Below, piece by piece: positions 1 through 15,400 of a stretch of DNA of 64,000 bases. Origin of the DNA: Streblospio benedicti (lineage: Eukaryota; Annelida; Polychaeta; Spionida; Spionidae); assembly GCA_019095985.1 (NCBI GenBank), contig CM032661.1, positions 27,185,082 through 27,249,081 of the forward strand, written 5' to 3'. A program made the position numbers and the translations under genes. How positions within the stretch are numbered: position 1 is the first letter of the stretch; every line of letters begins with the position of its first letter. Under the pieces are notes generated by a model, which was given only the letters and a program-made list of their open reading frames with translations, had not been told where the DNA came from and ran no database searches.

Positions 1-228
1 AAGGAAATTAAATTAGATATAATAGAATACGAAATCCACCATTCTCAGTAAAACTTCATAAGGCTCTTTCCCTTCAAAAATCCTAAATCCACTCGTGGTA
101 AAATATGGAAATAGGGTTCTCATGTGTCATTAGAACTCAGTGAACTTACTGTACAGCTGTTAGGCAGTATTCGTTGAATGTTTGCCAGCGTGAGCAGAGT
201 ACCCACTACTTTCATATGAGGTACTCAC

Positions 229-427
229 TGAGACATGCAGTTCCGTCGTCACTCAACGTGTAGTCAGAGGCGCACATGAGGCACTTGGCTGCGGCACTGC
301 TGTTACTGGTGCTCACCACATCTGTGCAGTTGTAACAGTTGGAGAAGGTGAGTTCCGAGCAGCGCTTGCAAGTTCCATCTGATGCCTTCCCATAGGAGTC
401 TTGGCACTTGCCATCCAGACAGAGAGT
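229..427 (-). CDS. Cys-rich repeat gene, exon 42 (last exon in the window)
   Basis: Phase 0 entry (acceptor CTTGCAG). TLCLDGKCQDSYG completes the previous module, followed by CKRCSELTFSNCYNC, KCLMCASDYTLS and a final ACL. It ends at a GTGAGT donor in phase 1 with no stop codon, so the gene continues to the left of position 1. Confidence 0.9.
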
Positions 428-3400
428 CTGCAAGGAACAAAGTTGCGCTACTAGTTCCAGTGATACTGTCACTTTTTTTATTTTGATTTCATACCAAGCA
501 ATCGATAATAGATAATTCTATTGATGCAGGCTTTGTTTATAATGGGTTGGTTACTTCACTACATGTATACCAGCAATATTGAAACAAATAGAGGTCAGAT
601 GAATGTGCTCCAAATTGAAGTTTGCAAATATTTACCAACATCATGTCAATCACATTCATACCTGTCTGATACTAAAAGAATTGACTGAAAATAATGAGTC
701 AATCCTTGAAAATATTGTAATGAATTTACTGAACAGGATTCTTTTTAAACAAAATGTTTGATCTCCAGAAATAGTTTATTTATTTTTAGCTGATTTTATT
801 GCTTTGAAGAAAATGAAAGAGAAACAAAGCAGGAACTGAAGGCAGTTTATCGTTAACATTCTCCATATGACCCATTATAAAAGGATTCAGATATTAACAG
901 TAAATGGCAGACACCAATGATTTCTTATCATGTATAATAAGCAAGTAAATGTTGTAAGTAACAGTTAACCTTTGAATAAGACACTGCATATGACAATCGC
1001 GTCAGTAAATAGCGAAAGCATGGTTTCAAATTACTTTTTCTGAGCAGAATTTTGCAATAATGTAAAAACGCACAATGAGTATGGTTTTGTAGTAAACAAA
1101 ACCCAGAATTATAATGGATATATATATAGCAAAATGATGAAACACCTTTTATTAAAAGGAGCCGGACATGTATACACTAGAGAATACCTAAAAGAATGCA
1201 ATACATCATGCAATTTTCACATACACTTGTACATGCACCAGATAATAAAACAATACAATGTATCCATGTAGTGGAAGTTGAAACAGCATACATGTAGCAC
1301 TACAACAAACTTCCAGCATAGAAGAGCAATTTATAATCTGTCTATGTTTTATAAGATTAAGAATAACCTTGTAAATATTTCCTTCCCATCCATTGTACAG
1401 TTGTCATACAGATCTGATGTAAGATACAATAGGGTTAAAATTCTCCACTCCGACGCATACAAATATAGTTTTTATTGTAGTACCATTCGTATATGGAATA
1501 TGCTTCCTATGCAAATATTAGATGCAGGATCTATTGAATTTTTTAAAGCCAAGTCAGTAATATGGATGACCCCTTTACATTGGGAGAAAGTATGTAATAC
1601 ATGGACCCTTGTTTAGTACTGTATTCATTAGAAATGTTGCTGTTGTTATTGTTTGTTTTTTTTTGTTTTTTTTGTTCTTGTTGTTTTTCTAATTCACTGA
1701 GATTGCTTTTTTTTATTATTGCACTTGTTTATAATTAATTCATGTACATGGTATGTCACAAATGCATAAAATTTCCTGTACGGCCATCAGCCCTTTCGGA
1801 AATAAAGATTGAAGATTGAAGATTGAAGTCCACAATCATTAGCCACAAGCATGAGGCATATGTACATGTAAACGTCCAAATATACACTGATGTTTGTTCA
1901 CATTTAACAGATCCTGTATTATGAACACACCAGAAATGTTTCCGTTTACTATAATTGAAGCACTATAATTTTAACTAACCCCCCCATTCCACGGTCGTTA
2001 CCTAGTCGCAACCTAAAAAAGTCGTGGGTATTGACGACTAGGTCATGACAAAATGCACATTTTTGGCGGGGGAAAAAATCTCCAGATTCCATGGTCGCCA
2101 TAAGTTACGACTTGGTGAAGACTAAATCTCAGAAATTGCGGACCTGCCGCAGCAACTGGTTCCGACTTGAGGAAGACTTGATTAGGACCACATCCAGACA
2201 TGGTGAAGACCTGATGAAGACTAGGTTGAGACATACCGGTAGCCCGATGATGGCGATGTGGTTAAGACAAAGACCTGGTAAAGACCTGGTAAAGACCTGG
2301 TAAAGACTAAGAAGACTTGATTGCGATTAGATGTCGAGTAAGTAGACTTCAGGAAAACTTGGCCTCGATCTTGGGTCAAAATGGTTTAAAAGCAGCCCTG
2401 ACCAATGAACCTTGTTCATTTTATCACTGACCATGTCAATCACTCACTTGACCACTGACTGACCACTTAATATCAGCCATTTAGCAGTAGGCTCCGCCCC
2501 TGCACCATGCCCTGCCTTTCTGCAACTTGTCATCAACTCGTCATCATAGTGACCATACTAAAATCTTTCTTTGACCCCTGGTTACGGCTAAGTGTTTCCC
2601 AGATGACTCCTGCTATCAACATCACCCATTAACATGAATGGGTGTCTAATCAGAGGGCGCCTTACAAAATCACTTGCCATGTTTATACTCTGTATCACAT
2701 TTTGACTTTGAATTACTAGTGTAATTCATCCAAATCTAATCTTTCCCAGACCTGTATAGTGACGGGGGCTCGTGTGAGGGATGTTGGTCAGGGGAAAAGA
2801 TGGGAGGGAGGAGCATTTAATGTGTTCCAGATCTCATCTGTTTCAAAAAGTGTTTACTCGATAACCCTTTGTCATTATATATCTTACATGTGATTTTGTC
2901 ACTTGGGTAGCATCATAGGGGGGTAGCATCATCGATAGCTTTGTGTAAAATGAACCAAACTCTAGACTTTTCCGTCGCTACCATGTCGTTATTATGTCGC
3001 AATCAGATGAAAACCATGATTTTATTGTCGTTATCTTGGTTAAGACCTGGTCGACACTTGGTAACGACTTGGTAACGATTTATTATTGATTCTTTAAGTC
3101 GCCATCAAACCACGGCGACTTTTTGAGTTCCGCTGCATAAAGGTAGAACTAAAAAAATCGCGACCAATCGCCAGTCCACCTGCGACTTTTTTGGAAGACT
3201 AGATAACGACTTGCTGCTGACTATGGAGACTAGATAACAACTTAGTAAAGATCTTAGTGCCGACCACCCAAAAATGACGAATCGTTATCTAGTTTTCGTA
3301 CAGGTCCCGACTGTGGAACGGAGGGGGGGTACCAAACAACAAACAAACCCATTAAGCTACAGTAGTAGATCCACCATTTCCAATAAGGTAAGCCAAAATA

Positions 3401-6400
3401 TTCACATCCATATGAAATGAACATTATTGATACCAGTAAATCATAAAAACTCAGGGTCCCCAAAGAAAACCCCTTTGATATGCCAGTTGTTTGCATCATC
3501 TCACCTTTTTGGTTTGGGCATCATAAGAGCACTCTGTACATGCACTGGGACACGCCACGCACACCTTGTCTGTATCAAGGGCGTATCCTGCCTGACAGCT
3601 GTCACATTTCTGACCTTGGTCAGCTGTGAAACTACATGACACACAGTTTCGTGGGCAGGAACTGAAAGTATACAATGATCCATTAGAAAGCTTGAAATAT
3701 TAGAATAATGTGAAGTAATTTATCCAATAAAGTTTAAAAAGCTGCTAAAATATTGTGTGGGTTCTACTTTTGTAAGTGTATGAATTTGGTTGCAGACAGG
3801 CAACACCCTCAAATTGAGGAATAATTAGGGCCTGTCCACATAAATATAAGATTTAATTGGTTGATTGCTTTAGTTTAACCTAAAGTGCAACTTAGAAGCG
3901 TTACAGTACTAGTAGTACTTTAAGATGTAATGGTACCTGCATACTCCTGCATTGAGTATGTAGCTGGTACTGCAAGCGCTGCAAACGAGTACACCGTCAG
4001 ATTTCTTGTCCTCACATGTTTGGCAGTTGCTAGGACAAACTACAGTAACAAGCAACTTATGTAAATTACAAATGTACATTATATCATAAATTTCTTCAAA
4101 ATTATTTAGTTTTATCATAGAATTGATCTTGCATTGTTACTAAAACAATGAATGTGCCATAATATGTTTATGTCTAGTATTATTTCAAATTGAGCTGTAA
4201 ATATTGAGGTACATGAATTATCTAAAACATCCAGCAATGTATATTTTTTAAAGTGCAGGACTGGGTCACTTACAACACAAAATTAACTTTTTCTAGGTAC
4301 TGTGCAATTAAAATAGACAAACAACTAATAACCTACTCACAAATTAAAACTAGTGTAAACCATGCAATGTGATACTTTTAATCATGTTGCAATGAATGAA
4401 TTAATATCCTGTCATTTCAAATTTGTCTAGTTTAGGTTCATACATGTATTCAAAATGTATGTTGACAAAACTTAATAGTTTATACGTGATTATAGGCAAA
4501 CATCTTTTGTATCAATTATCATTAGCACATAATCTGAGAAGCATTCAATCCTATTATTTCTAATGAAGAGAAAATTGAAACTACAAACATTTAGCAACAT
4601 CATTCACTGCTACATGTACCGGAACATTACAACCATTTATACATTATTGCGCTTCTTACTATGTCTGCATGCAGCTCATATCATATGTAACTGTCTAAAT
4701 TTCTCTAATAGACGTGAAATTATCACTTAAGCGTAAATGTGAATTCTTATATTTATATTCCTATTTTCTTATTGATTCAATAAAATAAACTCAGGTACTC
4801 AGAAAAAGAAACAAAAGTGTGTAAGACTGATCTTAAAAAACTATGTCCCACCATAGCAGTTTTTGTCAGCAACTTTGAGTCCATATCCAGCACTGCACTT
4901 TCCCACCAGACACTCTGTTGTTGATCCTCCAGTGGATACAGCACACTCGATGCAATTTGTTGGGCACTCTAATACAATATATATTGTAATGTTCAAGTTG
5001 AACTGATTATTCTTATTTCAGTTTATTGATAACTAGACAACAGCACAGTCACAACTGGATTATGATAGGTGACCTCAATTAACTTTTATTGCGCAAATTG
5101 ATCTCAAGGTTTTATTCATTTCTTTAAAATGATTTCTTTTATAATTTTTCAACTGCTATTGAAAAAATTAACTACATCAAGTATCATCACAATGTCTTGA
5201 ATTAAGGGGTATAAAAAAATTGAAAGCTAACAATGAATGCAAAAACAGCTATTCCTGCATTATAAACATACACTACAATCAAATGGATTAAACTATCAGA
5301 ATAATATGAACAAATGTAATGTATGCCATTTCGAAATGAAAGAGATGAAATCAAATTGAACATTACTTACTAAGACATGTCATGGTGGCAGTGGCATAGG
5401 CGTATCCTGCATCACACTGGTTGGTGTCACACTTGCCAGGACCATTAGTTGTGCACTTTTTACAGTTACTAGCACAAGCCTTGCAAGCTTTGTTAGCATC
5501 AGGAGCATAGCCAGTATCACAGAATCCGGGGTCACACTGGTCTTTTGCTGAAAACAGCATTTTTTTTATCTATAGAGAACCATTTAGTAAATATCAAAGC
5601 GTTATAACAAAAGATGGGCTGAACTGTATATTCGGTGTACTAATGGAAAAATCAAACATTACCATAATCTACATTTGGGTGGTGACTTTGAACTTGGAGT
5701 TCTAAATGACCTCTAGATTTGCACTCTGAGCCATGACTCCCTGTTGTAGTACACTTTGAGCAATGAGTCACAACTGGACTTTTTTAAGCACTTACAGCCG
5801 TAACTCATTTATTGTGATGCGCTTTGAGCAATGCCTGAACTAGACTCTAGTTTAAACATACTTTATTGCAATAAGTACATGTATACTATAGACATACATG
5901 TAGATTGGGCAACAGCTAACATGCGATATAAGCCTTCTAGTTTTTTTTTACGTCAATCAGCGATGCTACAGTACTGATCCCATAAGAAGGATACAGAAGA
6001 AAATTTTCGAGGATTACGTTATGATTCCTAATGATTTTTTCCTATTTTTTCTTATTGTTGCATCTATTACAAACGTAAAAACGTTCTGTAGCTTCCACAA
6101 ATTACAACTTTCTTCATAACTCGCCTGAAGTTACGTTTATTCTGATTGTTCCCCTTATATTACGCATTTTACGTAGGTTCCCTTAATAAAAAGAATATTT
6201 CTAAAAGTTCGAAATCACGCGGACATTTTGACATATTTTCAATTCATTGGGTGTCTGTACGGCGTCTGCAATTCCAGTTTCACTTTGTAGCGGGAATAAA
6301 CGAGAACTGCCGAACAAATCCGACTATTTATGAGCAAAATATGGGCGCTATGTTAATTAATTTAATTGAATTTATTTATCGTCAATTACACACATTAAAA

Positions 6401-9400
6401 ATACGAGGTGTTCTTGACATTAAATACAAACATCAAGCACATATGCTCACGAAATGATATGCATTATAATGATTGTTAATGAGGTGAAAGTTTTTTATTT
6501 GTCCTGAATTCATACAAATCTTTGAGTATTGTTGATAAAGTCAAAAATATGTTTAAAAATAATGTTGTCAATTTCCTTATTTTTTGTTCCATTTACTAAT
6601 ATATTAATGAAGGATTTGATATTTCTATTGTTATGATAATTTTCTATATGGGTCTGAACAGCCATTCTATTACAAAGCAATTCCTGTCTTTGAGCTGCAT
6701 GGGCGGGACAATATAGAAAGAAATGTGTTGTGTCCTCTTTAGCCTGGCATGGGTCACACATATCATAATCGATAAAATTTATTTCTTTCTGTGGCAATTT
6801 TAAGACCCATTCTCATTCCTGAGGGGTATGTAAATACTATAAATATCTTTTAATTTTTTTCTTACATAGTGAAAGAGTAGTACGTATATCTATTGAGTTT
6901 CGTTCATAGTTTTATTGCAGAGGGTATAAATGATTTCAGGAAATAATTTTTTGTGATCTAAATTGTGGTATTAAATTTTGGATATCTTTATATCAGTTCT
7001 GCCGACCAATATTTGGTATTATATCTAAAATATAATATTTTTGCTTTGTACATAAAAAAGTATCATTTGCATATTTCTACGACTTTTAAATTCAATGGAG
7101 TTCATTGCTGTAAATAAATAATAGGGATTGTCTTTGAATAACATCTAGTAATTTCAAATTTTCAAGGGAAGAATTTACATATAGTTGAAAACCAAATTCA
7201 GGATGGGTCTGATAAAGGCAGGTATATTTGTAATTTTGCTTTGTGAGTTTGAAGCCAGCTCGTTTTAATGCTGTTAATCTGTTCATGGCTTTGGTGCAAT
7301 TGTCTTTATGTGCACACGAAAAGACATGTCCTGGGAATAACGTTACCCCAAGCTGTTTGAATCAACTTTTTTAATTTTAGACCACCGAGGAATAAATCTG
7401 GATAATTTTGTTTATTCTTTTTTCTTTTGAAAAAATTATATATTTTGTTTTTGTAGGATTGAAGCTAACAAGCCATGAGCATCCAAAAAGGTCTATTTAA
7501 TTTTTCAAAAGATAGATTCAGTCAAGTTTTCCAGTAGTGAGGTATCATCTGATTCAATTCCATTCACAATATCATCAACATAAATGAGAAAGAGGATAGT
7601 ATTGATCCTTGAGGAACTCCAGCTTTTATTTGTGCCCATTCTGGTAGCCCCTTTTTCAGTGAAATCTATTTGAGCATGATTTCAACATAGTGGAAAACCA
7701 ATTTATATTGATCATGCCAGACTCTATCAAAAGCAGCTGTGGCATCTAATGAAACGAAACACACATCATCTCCCTTTTCTAGTGCTTTGTTAACAAGAAG
7801 TATGAGAAAATGCTCTGATTTATATTACGTTTTTTCTGTTTATTTCGATAATCGTAAGTGTCGTAGTTTCAGTGATTGAGCATTTGCAAGAAAACCATAT
7901 TAGCAGTAACTTTGTTTCGAATTGTTGCGAATTATTACGTTTTTTACGCTGATTTTTCTAATTTCGTTACGATTCTGTATCCTTTTGCTATAATCAGTAT
8001 TGTATGTAGATTTGTACATTGAGCAATTACTCACCTGTGGCTGAGCACTTTGAGCAGCGAGCTGAGCACGCTTCACACAGTTTGTCTGCTGTGTTCTGTC
8101 TGTACCCCGTCTTGCAAGTGTCACACTTGCCGGGGCCTGCCGTACCACAACTCACGCAGTTCGAGCTGCAAGCTAAAAAAAGCAGGGAGCTTGCTAGACA
8201 GTTTAAATCCCAGGAGTCTTTTACTGTGTGAAAAATAATTTGGATATCCAGGTCTACAAATAGTTATATCAGATGAGGGATAATAGCAACTTTCTTTAAT
8301 AGAATTGATATTTAAAGCAAAAATATACAATTGGGTTGTTTTTATACTTGCACAATATCAAAATCTGGATTATTGAAATTCCCATGTAAATACACATGCA
8401 AGTGAAAGTCCACAACATAAACCAACATTTTTTTCATTGTTCAAGCACATGGACATTTGGATGGATTGTATTTGGTATATGCAAACCTCATCTATACATT
8501 TTAAAAAATCATACCTTCGCAGGTGCCCGCCTGATCGTTGTTTGCATAGCCAATGTCACACTGACCCGACACGCACTTAGTGCCCGTAAACGTTGAGGAG
8601 CTCTCATATGTGCACTGGCTACAATGGGCCGGGCAAGCTGCAAGTATTTCCTACACCTTCATAAAGAACATCTAAGTGTGCTGTTAGCTTCTTCACAAGT
8701 AGAACAAATGCTTACAACAAGAAATTCAAATCACAAACGTTTCATACCGCAACAAGTCTCTACTACTGATTATATACATCAGACAACTGATTATACGAGC
8801 ATGAGCATCAATCAGACATAATAGGTACCTTTTTGTCTGCACTGACTAATCAACTCTTTTAGATATTTGCTATTTTTTCATAAAGTTGTAATCTGTTTCA
8901 TAAAACCTGATCGTTTCCAATTAATGAGGAAGCAATTGATTGAAAATGTCTCAGACAATTTGATAAAATAATGTTACAAATTTTATTAACTGATGAGTTA
9001 AAATGGAGTGTTTATCAAAATAAAGAATGATTATAAACTAGAACTTACCAACACAGCCTAGATCTGCAGCAGCTGCATTCTGAGCGAAGCCTGGCGACTT
9101 ACATTGACCTACATTACACTTGGTCGAGGAGGTAGAAGTGTCGTAGGTGCACGACAAACAATTTGTCGGGCACACTGAAAAATATCTTTTGTAGTAACAT
9201 TGAGGGTAGATTGAGGCATATTATTTTTGATTTCTATATGCAAATCTTTTATAATTTCTTGTTAATTACTAGCATATGATAGGCATCATTGCATTCCTAT
9301 ATACATACAGAATATATAAGCTATAAACGGCATGAAAAGTGCATGGACCAGGTGTATTAGAGCAATTTTCTTTTACAACAGGATCTTCAACAACAGTAAT

Positions 9401-12400
9401 ATCATCCTATTGTTGGTTTGTCAGTTATGCAAATTTGGAAGTATGCAATTTATAAATTTTCAAACAAAATCTTCTCTTTACCAGCACATCCATTGCTAGC
9501 ATCCTTGACGTAACCAGAGGCACAAGTATCACACGTTGAAGTACTGCCACTGATAGTGCATTCTTTGCATCCTGTACTGCATTCTGAAAATCAAAATAAA
9601 TCTAAACCTCAACTACACTCTGGGAATTATGCCTCAGGCATTCTAAGACCAACATAATAATCCGATGACCCTGCATATCTTAATAAACAAGTTGAAATAG
9701 TTTCCATAACATGGTTAAAATATATCCTTATACAGTACATGCATAAGGCACTCTTGTGTGCCAACATATAAAGATTTCTTACCGTGTTGTACTGGGTAAA
9801 ATAGCAAGTGTCAATTTACACAGTCCAACATATATCATCATGTACGATTTAGGCCATATTGCACTGAATGGCCTTAGTCGTTGTTTCCTTTTCTTTTTCG
9901 CCAATACTCATCCCTTCCCCACCACTCTTGTTGTGAAAACCTGTGCTTTGCAAGTACCAATTGCACTTACGCTGGCAGGTGAACGTGCTGGTGATGCCGT
10001 ATCCAGACTCACACTGCTGCTTTAGGCATGTGGTGCTCACTCCCGTGCTGTCCAGCTCACACGTCTTGCAGCTGCTCAGGCACGACCCACACTTCACCTA
10101 GATGGCACGAGCAGGACATTAGTGATGGTATGTCCCATGCGAGACCAGATTACTTACAAATGTACATCTTGACCAATGCATTATATCAGGTTACATATAG
10201 TGTACCTATTTTGAACGTTATTGTTGAATACTAATATTTCACTCACAGATGCGCAATTAGGATATACCTCAATAAAAGAGCCCTTATGCATCCATGGACA
10301 CACTAAAGTAAACGACTAAACATGGAACTCATTTTGCAGAATATTGGATACAAGTTTTTACCCGCGAGGCCAATTACATGTCTGCCTGTAATATGCACTA
10401 TCTCTGAAGTAAACAACCCTGGGGTCTACAGCATCCTCACTGTCCTGACATCGATGTCCTTAAGCATGAAGGAGTGTACAGTAGCTAAAAACCCATCTAA
10501 ACAGTTGTAAGAGAAACACATCTAGTCTTTTAGACCTACCATTCCATTGTCGGTGTACTCGCGGGTGTTGGCCTGACAGCCACCAGCCAGACACACTGTG
10601 GAACCGGTGGCAGACGCCTCATACTTGCAGACAGCACAGCTTGATGGACAGCCTGAACATTTACATTTTACAAATAGATATTTTTGTGGTTTGAATGATC
10701 TGCAGACCAAGTGGGATATGAAACTAGAAGCTCTAGAGAGCCTGAATCGCTCACCTGCATCTATGTTCTATTTTTAACAAACAAGTTAACTGCTATGTGC
10801 CACCATCTCAGGATCTGCCTCTGTAACAAGTTGCTGTGCCCCCTTCTATTATTAAAAAACCTGGATCTGCTAGTGTAACAAGTTAACTGCTGTGCCCCCT
10901 CTACATTACAAAAAACTGGATCTGCCAGTGTAAAAAACCTGGATCTGCCTCTGTAACAAGTTAAATGCTGTGCCCCCTTCTATTATTAAAAAACTTGGAT
11001 CTGCCAGTGTAACAAGTTAACTGCTGTGCCGCCTCTATATTATATAAAAAAAAACTGGATCTGCCAGTGTAAAAAACCTGGATCTGCCTCTGTAACAAGT
11101 TAAATGCTGTGCCCCCTTCTATTATTAAAAACCTGGATCTGCCATTGTAACAAGTTAACTGCTGTGCCCCCTCTATATTATATAAAAATCTGGATCTGCC
11201 AGTGTAAAAAACCTGGATCTGCCTCTGTAACAAGTTAAATGCTGTGCCCCCTTCTATTATTAAAAAAACTGGATCTGCCAGTGTAACAAGTTAACTGCTG
11301 TGCCCCCTCTATATTACAAAAAAACTGGATCTGCCAGTGTAAAAAAACTGGATCTGTCTCTGTAACAAGTTAAATGCTGTGCCCCCTTCTCTTATTAAAA
11401 AACCTAGATCTGCAAATGTAACAAGTTAACTGCTGTGCCCCACCCCTATATTAATAAAAAAAACTGGATCTGCCAGTGTAAAAGGTATTTACAGCCATTT
11501 ATTACTGCAAACGAAGTGATCATCAGTGGCATGTTCTAGCTGTCAAATGGCAGATGTCTTGGATTTCACACGAACGAAATCATCGAAGGTCAACAATATA
11601 CCACTGTGTCCTGTACGACGATAAGATCGTTGTTTGGCTGTTTATCTGCTGCTTTTAAGATACGATTAGATCATTATTTGGCACCAAAAGGGTTAAAATA
11701 ATTCTAAAAAACTTGGGACATTTCTTTCATTTTTCCCTTCTTTGTGACAACACATATAAGAATATAAAATAAATGGGGTCCACCGTCAATCCGCGTTACA
11801 CAGAAATTCAAAATCGAGGCGCTTTATATCGAGGTTTAGCTGTATATTAGAAAAATATATACCATTACAAGCCACAAGTTTGGGGTTATATATTATCTTA
11901 CAATATTTCGTGTAAATGTTGTCATCTATTTGCCAACATTAGGTGATCAAACTCAACTGCATCATTTGCATTATACATAATATCATCAATAACATCAATT
12001 TCATTTACACTGTTAGGTTCACATCAGACCTCCATTGGAGTGTGTGGTCTGGCTATACACAAGTTTGCATATGTTTGTAGACAATTTACTTAAACCTAAA
12101 TCATTTAAATGAATATCTAACATAAATATAGTGTACCAAGGCATGAACTAGATCTAACTGTAAAACAAAGTGGCCCTGACTGTTCTGGTCAGTGGTCAGT
12201 CCTACTTACCAAGGCACTCGAGCGAGGTGGGGTTCTGTGCATACTGGTTGTCACACTTGCCCGTGGCACACACAGTAGCCCCACTCACAGTGTTGAAGGT
12301 GCACTCCATGCAGCCCGTGGGACACGCTGTTATTCAGGTAAAAACAGATTATACAGTCGAAAAATGTACATATTATTGGTATACAGTACAGCTTGTTTTA

Positions 12401-15400
12401 TCTGTATATCACTCATCCGGATCGTTCCATTATCCGGAATTCCAGATCCTCTGCTAAATTCCTATTCTACGAAAATATTTTCATATGATAAGCTTTCAAA
12501 TGGTAGTTTTTAGATGGTTGGATTCTAATGTATGAGAAATATAAAGGTAATAAAAGTGTGTACCTAAGCATGCCTTGTCTGTAAGTCTCATGGTATAGCG
12601 GTCCAGACACTTGTTGACAGTACATGAGGAGAGAGAAGCACCACCAGTTGTACTGTACACACACTCCTTGCAGTTACTGGCACAGGCTGGAAGGAAAAAC
12701 AGAAATGTTTTAAGCATATCAGAAGTGTAGATCAGGTATATCATCATAGTGTAGTAACAAACTTTTGATTAGCAAAAACATACACGTTCCAGTTACTGTT
12801 CAGTTCTCGTTTACTGGTAGTCGGGAGTCTAGCATATTACTTCATTAAAAAAAAAAAAAAAGAAAATGATATATAAAATCTGTAGAAAGTTAGTTGATCA
12901 TGGCACAAATAATCATGATTTTCTTTCCAAATCATCAGATTTTTAGAGAATGAGGTCGACAGTAATCTGTTTTACAGCTTAACAATCATCGGTGTCATAT
13001 GTTTGTTATTTTTATAGAAACAAACAATGATGTAGCTTCTATTCAGCACCCCACCCCCATCATGTATAAAAACTCCTTCCCAGTTTTCCATAATTGATAG
13101 CTAATTATGAATAATTTCAACTTACGAAAACACGTCTGATCAGAGAGCTGTGTGTATCCCATGTTGCACTGGCCACTGGAACATGTGATGTGATTGGTCG
13201 ACACAGTCAGGCCGCATTGTGAACAGCCCGTGTGGCACGCTGGAACATACAGTTCATCAAAAACACATCAATGCAAAACGCTGGCAGAGCCATTATTTCC
13301 TGTAAAGTGGGACCAAATGGCCAGCACATCCAAATGCACATGGAATGCATTACCCAGTGATCAAGTTGGCTCCAGACCTGCTGAAAATGATAATACATTT
13401 GACTGGAAAGTAGGATCTGAGTATGCCACAGCATTCTGGCAGATGTGGCAAACTAACCGCAAACATTGGCTTACATTTTAAGATACTAAAAACTAACAGC
13501 TGAAATTATCACTCAGTTGTACATGTGTGTATCAAATATTGTATAAGTATTGTGAGGAACCTATTAAAATACATGATATTTAATATGTAAATCTATTTGA
13601 GGGTAATATATCTCACGTGTACTGACCTATGCAAGTGCCCGCTGTGACGGCCTGGTACTTGCTGTCACACTTGCCCGTGTCACACTTGAGCGTACTTGTG
13701 GCTGTGTCCCAGCTACATTGAGTGCAGCCAACCGGACATGCTTAAATGACAAGATGGCAAGTTATCATACAATTAATGTTGATCATTCATTCGGTTATTT
13801 ATACATAATGAAGACTTAACTGACAATGTGACAATTCATCTGCACCTGAGTTTCCATCTAAATTCAAACTGCTGGTCCTAAAAGTTAAGTCTTTATGCAG
13901 TATCTATGAGTCAGACTATGTTTATATAATATCCTATATCTCTTGCCTAATATACCAACTTTGCAATATGCCTCTTCTGATTGTCAAGAAAGTACATGTA
14001 AACTATTTTTGCACCCACCTGCACATGTTCCATCAGCCTTGACGCCATAGCCCGAAGCACAGCCAGAAAACAGGCAGACTGTGGCTGAGCCAGACCAAGT
14101 GCATGAAAGACAATCAGCAGGGCACTCTGCAAATAAACATTAAAACAACGTGAATTTGTAATATACAATAATTATGAGAGTAAAAGTTGTTATTAAAATT
14201 ACAATTTGTTTGCTTTATTTCAAACACCGATTATTTGTAGTGAACTGAGAAAGTAATACATGGACTTTTTCATCACAGCAAACTGTACAGTATATGATCA
14301 TAATATTGAATCATATGATGTAGATTCTTGGCACATTAAAACTATACATTATCATAGACAGCAAAATAGGCCTATTTTTACTCTGATAAGTTGATTTTAA
14401 CATGAACAAATAACCCTTTCCTACTGCCATTTACTCTAAATCTCTCGGATGAAAAGAAATTCCAACTTATATCTTCAATTAGTTCAATTTCAACTTAAAA
14501 TGTTCTAATTGTGCTCGCTATAACGACATAATTAATAACTCACGACGACAAGCTCCATTGGCCCAGACATAGTTCTTGTCACAGAATCCGTCAAAGCACT
14601 TGTCAACATCATTACCGCCTGTGGTGTCTAAGACCGCAGTCAGACAACTGTCACCAGAAGACCCTAGAAATATAACACGTTCATACACCATAAACTACAC
14701 ACAATCATAGGGAGAAAATTAGTAATTAGTAAATAGAGGTATCATGTATTTCCCCTAATTGATTAATATTATATTTACACATACATGTACGAGTGATCTG
14801 CATTTCAGAAAATACTGAAAGTTGATGACTGAAAATTGTATAAAAAATACAACACGAATCTCAAGTTGTCAAAATACTACATGAATACTCTATCAAAACA
14901 ACTCTGGGTTTTTAGCTTGAAAAATCACACTTCAGACAAAATTCTTTTCACATGAATGCAGATGTTATTACATATGTTGAATTGTAGATTGTAGATACAT
15001 ATAAGAATACTTACTGCTTTTACAAGTATACACAGGAGCCACAGCAGTGCCTCCAATGGACATGTAGTTTCCAGCAGAGGTGCAAAGGGCTGAAAGAATA
15101 TAATTCTATTACCTAGTACATTGTAAACTATCAAAGAAATTAATTCTTACAAGAAGCACATTGTAGTTGCCCTTCAGCATATTTCTTTCCAATTAAAAAA
15201 TTCAAAACCAAGCTAGATACAACATGTATGGGTCATGACAAGTGAAATTACAAACATTTATGTTTAGAAAATGCATCATTACAGCTCTCATTCATGGATA
15301 GTGGAGGTCTCATGTCTCAATAAATCACCAGTGACAAGAGGAACGCTAGTTCATATTTTATAAAAAAATACATCTTTTAACCCAAACGTGTACAAAAGTA

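Noticed and set aside
10795-11483. Repeat-spacer pattern resembling a CRISPR array
   Set aside because: The units are contiguous 131-139 bp tandem repeats without unique spacers, in an animal intron.
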